Assembly (NCBI GenBank): GCA_003868215.1
Contig: QWDQ01000029.1
Coordinates: 186,001 to 250,000 of the forward strand
DNA length: 64,000 nt
Reading direction: 5' to 3'
Origin: Pseudophaeomoniella oleicola
Taxonomy: Eukaryota; Ascomycota; Eurotiomycetes; Phaeomoniellales; Phaeomoniellaceae
Numbering within the stretch: the stretch's first letter is position 1; every line of letters starts with the position of its first letter. Made by a program: the position numbers and the translations under genes. The notes under the pieces were generated by a model that was given only the letters and a program-made list of their open reading frames with translations, searched no databases and was not told the DNA's origin. This document shows positions 53,670-62,097 of this stretch, one piece after another.

Positions 53670-54548
53670 GATTGCTCCTCGAGTGACTACCCCGTATGAG
53701 GGCAACTTAGAATTCGACTATCAAATGATCCCTATTGCAATCTCCCTACCGATGATTGTTGCTGGTGGCTTGATTGCTGATGCTTGCGACGTCCCGATCC
53801 GGAAATAGCGTAGATGCAACTGGTTTACACCAGGTATTCTGAAGGCACCCGGCAGACGTGACAAAAAAGAACAGACAATGGACTTGCATAAACGGGCGCT
53901 CGTGGATGTACTGAGCGACAGCGGTCTATGGTATTTCGAGAAGAGGAAGGTAAAGGTACATCGACCGCTGAATACTGATGTGGTCGGGATTGAATCGGTC
54001 ACATGCACGCAATCAACAAGAAGGACCGGGTTGCAGTGTCGATCTCCCGCAGAATAGGCAGGCAGAAAAGGATCTAGCAGAGGGCAATATCGGAAATGTG
54101 AACTAAGCGGAACGAGAAAAAAGTGAGGCTTTCTCATGCACGATGGCTGCTAGGAGTAATTATTACCTTACACAAGAGATAGGAGGGGTCCAATTCCGCA
54201 TGTTGTAGTAGCGGGGTCAAACGGAGCGATCCTTTCGGAACACCAAAAGTGCTTACCTAACACTGCAACCAGTAATGACGATGTGCCCCGCAGGAGTTTC
54301 TTGCGGCCCACGGTTGCCCCTCAACTAGGTAGATACTGTGCAAAGTTTCCGTCTCCAATGGGATGAATTGAATAGCAAGGTCTACACTGACATTGACCTC
54401 TTTCTCCTCCTCAACCTCGTCAAATACTGCTCCCCAGAGTCGTGCTTTTGTCTCTCGTCTACTACTTGCTCGAACCTTCGGTCTCTTCCTGTTTCAGATT
54501 CACGCCCACAAATATCGGAACTCCGTTGAATCATCCTTCCCTAGGCGC
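53670..54548. promoter_or_regulatory. Divergent intergenic region between the LSB5-like and HAL2 genes
   Basis: 879 bases. A 138-codon minus-strand frame (53721..54137) has no family content. The HAL2 frame is open to 54393 but only from a non-ATG codon. Confidence 0.4.
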
Positions 54549-55781
54549 ATGCAAGTTCATACAAGATTATATAACAAGTCACGCAGTACACTATCGCTCT
54601 GGCTGATTATTGCATCGATCATCATCCTGGCCATCAGCTTTATATCTGCTCCCTCCCTGCGCCTCAAACAATTGGTTTCACTCACCACCTTCCGATACTC
54701 ATCCTCCAACGCACCAATGGCATACCAGAAAGAGCTTGAAGTGGCCCAGCTGGCAGTTCAACGGGCTGCGATCTTGACGAAGAAGGTCTTCCATGAAAAA
54801 GCAAAAGGCACGGTCTCAAAAGATGACAAGTCACCTGTCACTATTGGCGACTTTGGTGCACAGGCACTGATCATTCAAGCGATCAAGAAGAATTTCCCGA
54901 ATGATGAGGTCGTCGGTGAAGAAGAGGCAAGTTCATTAAAGGAACAAAAGTCGTTGAGCGCACAAATATTTGACTTGGTCAAGGATGTCAAATTGGGCGA
55001 CAAGGACGCAGATGCTCTGCTTGGAGGTCCTCTGACCAGCGAGGATGCGATGCTTCAAGCAATTGATGGCGGTAACAGTGCGGGAGGTGCGAAAGGCAGG
55101 ATCTGGGCTTTAGATCCCATCGACGGGACAAAAGGGTTTCTAAGAGGTGGTCAATATGCTGTATGCCTGGCGCTCATGGTTGACGGCGATGTCAAAGTCG
55201 GTGTCCTCGGCTGCCCTAATCTTCCTGTTGATGATGCTGCACCTCTGACAGAAGGGATTGGCGCAAATCAAACGGACGAAGAAGGAAAAGGAGTGCTCTT
55301 TTATGCTGTTGCTGGACAGGGTGCAAACAGCAGGCCTCTTTCGACAAGTGCATTGCTGCCAAGCAAATCGATTTCCATGCGGCCAGTCCCTGATATAAGC
55401 CAAGCAACATTCTGTGAGAGTGTTGAGGCCGGCCATTCATCGAAGGGAGACAACGCGGCAATTGCAGAGAAGCTTGGAATCACTTCAAAAGCAGTTCAGA
55501 TGGATTCTCAAGCCAAGTACGGCTCAATCGCCCGTGGCGCTGGTGACCTCTATCTGAGATTACCGGTGAGGAAAGACTACCAAGAAAAGATCTGGGATCA
55601 CGCAGCCGGAGACTTAATTGTTCGAGAAGCTGGCGGTGAGGTCACAGATGCAAACGGGAAGAGGCTTGATTTCAGCAAGGGCCGAACACTCAAAGAAAAC
55701 ACGGGCGTTGTTGCCGCTCCAAAAGCTATCCACGGCCAAGTTTTGAAAGTAGTCCAAGAGGTGCTCGGCATCAAGAACTAA
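54549..55781 (+). CDS. MET22: 3'(2'),5'-bisphosphate nucleotidase Hal2/Met22 with N-terminal hydrophobic extension
   Basis: Intronless, 410 residues from the first in-frame ATG (54549). The enzyme removes the 3'-phosphate of PAP and PAPS and so supports sulfate assimilation; yeast Hal2 is the target of Na+ and Li+ toxicity. Motifs of the Li+-sensitive phosphatase fold: SPVTIGDFGAQALI, EEEAS, LDPIDGTKGFLRGGQYAV (near 188) and IWDHAAGDLIVREAGGE (near 346), with the metal-binding Asp and Glu kept. The catalytic part begins at MAYQKELEVAQLAVQRA (ATG at 54717). Before it lies a 56-residue extension with a hydrophobic helix (LSLWLIIASIIILAISFISA) and TTFRYSSSNAP, absent from yeast Hal2. This could be a membrane anchor or a targeting peptide; initiation at 54717 would give the usual cytosolic form of 354 residues. 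Confidence 0.93.
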   Translation: MQVHTRLYNKSRSTLSLWLIIASIIILAISFISAPSLRLKQLVSLTTFRYSSSNAPMAYQKELEVAQLAVQRAAILTKKVFHEKAKGTVSKDDKSPVTIGDFGAQALIIQAIKKNFPNDEVVGEEEASSLKEQKSLSAQIFDLVKDVKLGDKDADALLGGPLTSEDAMLQAIDGGNSAGGAKGRIWALDPIDGTKGFLRGGQYAVCLALMVDGDVKVGVLGCPNLPVDDAAPLTEGIGANQTDEEGKGVLFYAVAGQGANSRPLSTSALLPSKSISMRPVPDISQATFCESVEAGHSSKGDNAAIAEKLGITSKAVQMDSQAKYGSIARGAGDLYLRLPVRKDYQEKIWDHAAGDLIVREAGGEVTDANGKRLDFSKGRTLKENTGVVAAPKAIHGQVLKVVQEVLGIKN

Positions 55782-55866
55782 ACAAACATGCGCCATACCA
55801 TGCTGAGCAATATAATACAATATACATTGTGAAATCAGTCGATACCCTTGACCAATCCAAGGAGAT

Positions 55867-56740
55867 TCACTTGATTTTCTTTGACTTCAACTTGATCGTC
55901 TCGTCGTTGATGTAGATACCCTTTCCTTTGTAGGGTTCTGGCTTCCTCCATTCCCTTATTTGCGCTGCGAACATTGTGACCACTTCTTTATCCGGACCTT
56001 CGAGGAGGACCAGCGTAGGTTGCGGTACGCTGCACTTGACGCCTTTTGGAATTCCCATCTCCACAGGGTGTGCAAAACCAAGCTTTAGAGCGAGGAACTC
56101 TTGCCCTGGATATTCTGCTTTCGTGGTCGTTGCAGTCTTTTCTACCGAACCACGATAACCGACACCGACCATTCGTAATATGCAGACATGCCCTTCTGAT
56201 ACCCCCGTCACATAGTTCTGTAGGTGAGCACGCATTGTCCCTGCGTCACTGTCAATTCCTGCTCGTGTACAAAGTCTCCGGAGGATGCATGCATACCCCA
56301 CATTGCTCGTTGATGCGCCTGTAGTGCATCTTGAACATTCACCGAGAGCTTCTTGCTCTCCTCATCATGATTCAAAACTAGGTATTGCGGGTACTTGAGC
56401 GTCAATTGGCCTAAGTCCCGTTAGTTCCATCGCTATGGTAGTCGGTTCAACTTTTTCGGCGCATACCCAATGGACCAGTTATCTCGACTGCTGATCTGGG
56501 TGTGTCCAGCTTCCTGCTCTTCAAATCCGGGTTCGGTAAGTCATAGAATCTCAACGATACATCTGGAGGTAGTGGAATCGCTGAACGACCTATTCGTGAC
56601 TTCATTTGGGGGGTAGTCGAAAAGCAGCGCTGGCGTTGAGCATCGAAAAGCGAAGGCGCAAGGAATTCCGGTACATCCTGCCGCCGGCATGCTTGCCGCA
56701 ACAGGGGCATCAACCTGTGTCTCACACTTTCACAGGCCAT
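55867..56740 (-). CDS. MRPL6: Mitochondrial ribosomal protein uL6m (Mrpl6)
   Basis: 253 residues from three exons: 56740..56467, 56410..56297, 56240..55867. Introns have GTATGC starts and CTTAG or ACGCAG ends; frames match. The start is the ATG at 56740 (MACESVRHRLMPLLRQACRR), an Arg-rich, acid-poor presequence followed by RQRCFSTTPQMKSRIG with a likely processing site. The mature part begins SRIGRSAIPLPPDVSLRFYD and has the two uL6 repeats: VEITGPLGQLTLKYPQYLVL, and VGVGYRGSVEKT with FALxLGF-like LALKLGFAHPVEMGIPKGVK. The C-terminal IREWRKPEPYKGKGIYINDE holds the uL6 signature PEPYKGKGI. It is part of the large subunit of the mitochondrial ribosome. It is tail to tail with HAL2, with 85 bases between stop codons. 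Confidence 0.94.
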
Positions 56741-57339
56741 TGTCACAAGCGCCTTCGGTTGGAGAAGACGTTGTGAAGGTCTAAGTGAAGGTCCTCATGA
56801 TCACGAATGCGCTGAAGCTTCAAGAAATTATATTGCCAAGACTAAGCACGTGACCCAACTACTAGTCGCGTTCATTTCACCACTCCTATTCCCTTCCTCT
56901 CATCTCCAAATCAAATACTTCATCCTCTGAACATTGCATCTTCCCAGACCTCGTCGTCGCCAACTCCCGAGATCTACCAATCACAATGATGATGTAACAC
57001 ACTATCTCTAGACAGACTGTGAATGTCGGACCCGCGTGTATCTACTTAACTACAAAAGACCAGCATCTCCCCAGTAGAACATCTCCTTCATTCCTTACTG
57101 TCATTTTCATAAATTGCCGTCAAGGTTCATCTCTGTTTGCTTACCCTTAGCATCTCTCATTGTCCTTCATTTGCCTCTTTCCTTTGCAAATAAGCTTCTA
57201 CGTTGACTACAGTTTCGCGAACTACAAAGCTCCTCGTTTAGAAAGGGCTGACAGCACATATTTGCTGTACCCTCCGGGTGGATCTTCAAGGAGATCTTGG
57301 ATCCTATCAGAGTCACTTATCGACAAATTCGAAGCAGAG
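56741..57339. promoter_or_regulatory. Divergent promoter region between MRPL6 and the Kar5-like gene
   Basis: 599 bases. CACGTGA occurs at 56847-56853, the same core as before MET10 (GCACGTGACC in both). C/T-rich leader sequence at 56880-57180. No other gene. Confidence 0.45.
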
Positions 57340-59297
57340 ATGCGTCCAAATCTGGATCTAGCGTTCCTCATGGGCGTTGTATTCATGGGTATCCTTCAAG
57401 GAACACTTGCTGACAGTCTTGGTCGGTTGCACTGAATGAGGTATATCACTTTACTATACCTGCTAACAAGGCGGCTAGGTCGGAAGTTTCAAGTTCTCTT
57501 GACAGGCCATGGCTCGACCATCCACGCACCGTCAAACCTGACAGATCTACTGACTACGAAAGTCCGAGCTGATCCCGAGACTTTCAGACAGGCTAAGCTA
57601 TTCATTGATAATATTCAACGTTCGTCAAGCTGTCACAGAGTCGCAGCCCAAGACCTCCTTGAATCGTGCAGATCTCCTGACCCCGTTGAAACTGATGACA
57701 GAAACGTGCAACAACTGAAGTCTCTGTATGGAGCGAGGTTGGCAATCTGTGAAACCCAGGAGGCTGGACTTATTCCGCCGTCAGAGTGCTCCGGATTGCT
57801 CATTACAGAAAATGTGCGTGATGGAAGGGTTCACTCTACAAATGCTCATGCTGGAGACTTGCACAATTTGCCTAGATGTCTCTCAGTCTTGGAAAAGCGG
57901 ACGCAGACATGGACCAGCTATAGCAACAATCGTCAACAAGCCACGATCTTGTGCCAAGCCGCACGGGCCCATGTTGAGCAAGCGCAGCTACTCAGTCTGC
58001 ACAAACACCTTGTCGATGTCCAGGAAGATATCAGTGACGCTTTAGCTCAACAGTTGCGGCAAGCGGCAGTTCAGAGTGCAGAGCATGAGGACTTCTTGGA
58101 AGCTACTCGCCAATTGCAAGATACGCTCTTTCATGAGCTCGAGAGCTACCTGGCGACCACAAAAGAGCACCTGGTAAGTATTCGCAAAGAATATGAAGAA
58201 GGATTTCACTCTACGACCGACGAAATTACCACGGAGATGGAATACATTAACGTTAGGCTCAACCATATAGATCAGGTAAGCGAACGCCCACCATGGATAA
58301 CCCGGAGAACTTACCGGTGAACAGACGATTGACAGCATTTCAAACAAAGCTACCGGTATTCAGCATCAATGGAATCAAACTGTTGCAGACATAGTGACTG
58401 CACGAGCGGAATTAGCGGCGTATGAGGTGCAGCACATGGAGACCTCAAGAACAACGGCTTTGGAAACGCAGCAAATTGCGATGACGATCCAAGAGCAGGT
58501 GTTAGAGCAGCTGCACGAAATATCAAATGAACTCGTACGTTTTCAACTATTCCTTGCCTAGGGTGCAATGCTGACTGACTGTAGCATGTTATCAATAAGG
58601 AAGTAGCTGATATCCGTTCACAGAACTCTGGATTTCAAGAAGTATTTCACTCATTGGCTTGTTCGGTTAGAATGCTGATAGACAACAGGATATGGCAATG
58701 CTCCAGAATGACTTGGAGGTGTACAAGGCCGACATTACAAACTTGCATAATGCTCAGTTGGCCATCACAAATCAGCAACTCGAAGCATCGCGAAATGCAT
58801 TGAATGTGACTCGAATGTTTGTGTCATTGCTTCAGGATGCTAGCTTCAATTTAGCCAACCTGATCATCGACGTTGAAAAAGTAAAGGATGCCCTTGCTTC
58901 TATACAGAACTTCGCGGGTCCTCTACAACAAGCGACTGTTTTCTTCACTCAATTGTCAATCCTTATCGTCCTCTGGCATCTACGATATTTCTCGCTTGAA
59001 CTAAGCTACTCTTGCATTGCGATCTTTGGTAAGCCATGAAATCCGGGGAGAAGTGGACAGCGCTAACGAAGAACAGTAACTTTCAGCTTTCTCGGCAGTC
59101 TTGCTAGAAAGTACATACCCGATGGAAAACTTCCTGGTCGCAAGGCAGCCATGACCCTTGAACAAAAGATGGAGTACACATGGTTCTATGTCTTTTGCTG
59201 CCTAGGTTTCGTCATCCTCATACCAGCCTTTATCATTTGGAAAGTAAGACGCAACTGTCAGACTGCCATCTTGCCGACTTTGGAAGATGAAGAGTAA
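57340..59297 (+). CDS. KAR5: Kar5/Tht1-type nuclear membrane fusion protein
   Basis: 568 residues from six exons: 57340..57421, 57479..58275, 58325..58534, 58585..58641, 58689..59028, 59077..59297. A signal peptide (MRPNLDLAFLMGVVFMGILQ) leads into a lumenal region with the Kar5 cysteine pattern: SSSCHRVAAQDLLESCRS, YGARLAICETQEAGLIPPSE then C, LPRCLSVLEKRTQTWTSYSN, and ILCQAARAHVEQ. The last two segments are the best conserved in Kar5, Tht1, plant GEX1 and animal Brambleberry. A long coiled coil follows (about 215-465), then hydrophobic spans near the C-terminus (FFTQLSILIVLWHLRYFSLE and WFYVFCCLGFVILIPAFIIW). Kar5 acts in the ER/nuclear envelope during karyogamy after mating. Intron 1 uses an unusual GTCGGT donor; the others are ordinary. 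The last exon ends in DEEstop directly at a GTAAGT, so a further exon is possible. Confidence 0.82.
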
Positions 59298-60421
59298 GTC
59301 GTTGCAATCACAGCATCAACGTTAGTCGGCAAAGAAGGGCTAGTAGATGTGATTGAGAATGGCTCGCAAGTGAAGTAGCCTCTTAGTGATAGAGGCCGAT
59401 CGGGCTCGCATTTTTGGCGACTATCTTGGGGGAGTTGGGAGCTCTAGTGCGCATCGCAGCATTGTGGCAGCGTTAACTTCGAAAGGCTACACGCTGAGCT
59501 TGGGTTGCGTACTTGATACCAGTGTTCTCTCCTATCTTCCAAAAGGGTATGAACGGCGTGGAAAGTACACCACAAGCATATCAGTATCGGAAGCGTCTAG
59601 ATAGCTAATATCATCGTCTCAATTTTCCGAGGAACAACATGGAGTATCACTGAGATCATGGAGGTCTGGTGATCACCTTGCAATGTATTTGACACTCGCC
59701 TCAGCTACGTGGTGCCCTATATTTCCAGCTGACCACAAGATCAAACCCATGATAGTCCATCCCCGCAACGCATTACTTTCTGGCGTTGCAATCAATACAG
59801 CTACAACGCCTAGCGTAATGTATTTTTATGAGGTTTATCAATCAAATCTACGCATCATAAGAGACCGTTTTGGGGGGTCGAATATAATTACCATTTCCCC
59901 AGATCGATAGTGGACTTTCGATCTCAGGTCAACTTGGATCTGACAAATCCTCCCACAACATCGCCGCCGACCATCGAGCCTTGTGATTGGCCCTGAGCAA
60001 CGTGTTGGCATCGACACAATAAAACGCGTTTCCGCATTCATCCATACTATGTAAGTTAGTACAAAGCACCGGCTGCCGGATTGCGCCTTTGATCCACATC
60101 CAAGGGATCATCGCACGCACTTTGTACACACTTGGTACACAATGATGTCTAGACTCGCCTGTAATGCAGAGGTTAAACCCCCGACATCTCTCGGTGCATC
60201 GTTGATCTCCGAGTCTCGCGCCATAGGACCCATATACTAAGGCCGGCAGCGGGCCACATTGTATTCGAAGACGACTTTCTCTTACAGGCAGGCTTACATC
60301 TCATTATGCGCATCCAAAGGCCATAGCAGAACCAGAGTCTCTGGCAGGTATTGCCGTTCTTCAACCGGAGGCGCGCAGGAGAGATTGCGCAGCCGTTACA
60401 TCCTACCAATCACTTTTCGCC
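59298..60421. other. 1.1-kb intergenic region between KAR5 and the SIS-domain gene
   Basis: No gene recognised; small frames on both strands (59386..59604 +, 59683..59910 +, 59929..60129 -) have no family content. The SIS-gene frame stays open upstream of its ATG back to about 60227, so a further 5' coding exon cannot be excluded. Confidence 0.35.
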
Positions 60422-61260
60422 ATGCTCGTCGAAGATCAATCAGGAGTTTATGAGGTTCTTCAGGACTATCATAGGGAGGTCCCATTCGGTCAAGGCGGTC
60501 TCGAGTCTCTCACACCTCCCGCATCTGAAGATGGCTTCATACCGGCGGAGGAGGATTTGTCTGTCATGACCGCTCTACATGTCATGATGACCGAACGCAT
60601 GGCAATGCAAAACCTCGAAGCCCTTTATCGTACCAACAAGCAATGTCAACAAAGGTTAGCGCAAGCGGTTGCGAAGATATCACAAACATCCAGGGCGGGT
60701 GGCAAACTTGTCATATGCGGCATTGGAAAAAGTGGAAAGATTGGACATAAGATCGTGGCGACCATGAATAGTATGGGTATCACGAGCGTGTTCTTGCATC
60801 CAACAGAAGCCTTACATGGTGACCTTGGTATTATCAAAGAAGTAAGACAGCAAAACCTTCATGCCAGCTGACCTGACTGACGTCGCTATAGTGCGATAGC
60901 ATTCTAATGATCACCTTTTCAGGGAAGACACAAGAGTTGCTTCTTCTTCTACCCCACCTTCCTACCACAGTACCGCTCATCGTCATGACCTCGCACCTCG
61001 AGCCTGGCGAGTGCCCGCTTGTCTCAACGCACCCTTCCAGTATACTTCTTTCTGCACCTATTCATGAGTCGGAGACAGTCTCCTTTGGACTAGCTGCTCC
61101 GACTTCTTCAACAACTGTTGCGCTGGCGCTTGGTGACAGCATTGCAATTGCTGTCGCACAATCTGTTCATACCAGACCCGGTCAAGGCCCGGCTGAGGTA
61201 TTCAAGAAATACCATCCGGGTGGCGCCATTGGTATGACCAACAAATTAGAAGCAGCCTGA
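60422..61260 (+). CDS. SIS-domain sugar-phosphate isomerase of the KpsF/GutQ type, without CBS domains
   Basis: 262 residues from two exons, 60422..60841 and 60892..61260 (GTAAGA to TATAG, phase 0). The core [20 protein letters not shown], then [17 protein letters not shown] (about 95-140), is the signature of bacterial D-arabinose 5-phosphate isomerases. [32 protein letters not shown] and [12 protein letters not shown] continue the SIS fold, and [13 protein letters not shown] closes it, matching the bacterial F-x-x-x-HPGG-x-hG segment. The two C-terminal CBS domains of KpsF are missing. In bacteria the enzyme interconverts ribulose 5-phosphate and arabinose 5-phosphate for Kdo synthesis. Fungi make no Kdo, so the substrate here is open. 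Bacterial ancestry is an inference; presence of an intron shows it is a settled fungal gene. Confidence 0.85.
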
Positions 61261-62097
61261 AAAGGCTCAAGTTCAAGTTTGCAGAGCCATTTCGAGAATT
61301 TTCACAAAGGCCACCCATATGTTCTCGCTCCCGATACAAGATTGCCAACACGAAGCTATTTTGGCTACTTGGGTGCATGACGGGGGAGGCTGTGGCCTTA
61401 ATACTTACAGTGAGCAAGTCACGGCATTCAACTGTCGAAGCTCACTCGGCGGTCTGTCGAGTCAGCGTCGTTACGGCACATCGCCTCACGTTCTGTGTCT
61501 CCACCAATATACACAATCTCATCTTGAATTGAGGTTGGCGTCGATGGCTTCGAAAGGGGAGGTAGCCAGATGTATAGTTGTGATGACTTCATGAAGGATG
61601 AACGGTGTTATATCGGTAATTTAGCGAGGTGTTTGTATGAGTTGCTCAGTTTGAAGGCAAAGAATCTAGCTGTCATGAGAAAATAACAGAGCCGACGTTC
61701 ACATGAATTGGATTTGGTCTGAATATTACATACTATGTACCTTAGTTGTTGAAGTTGACGTTAATGAGAGATGAATTCATTATTTCAACGAACGAAACTT
61801 GCAGAACTGTAATCATCTGTCTGTCTATACTTTCTTCTTGCAAGATAATTATCAGCTTCTTGCCTGTGTGCTGACGTATCCCTGATGTGAGGTAATAGTA
61901 ACTTACACAGTAGAAGCAAATCCAGCCTAGCACTGATTGTTGCCTGATCAACCGTCCCGCGATAAACAGCCGACGTCAGGCACTTTATTGGTGCCACATC
62001 ACGCTACATTTAGATCTCCCAAGACGCGACACTGTACTTGACTACATAACGCGTTATCTGCAGACTCTGAGATCTCGTCAAGGACCTCAAGCAGCCA
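61261..62097. other. Intergenic region before the SNF2 gene
   Basis: 837 bases, no gene seen; holds the promoter and leader of the SNF2-family gene. Confidence 0.4.

Noticed and set aside
53721-54137. 138-codon minus-strand frame in the LSB5-HAL2 gap
   Set aside because: Low-information sequence in a divergent promoter; no motif.
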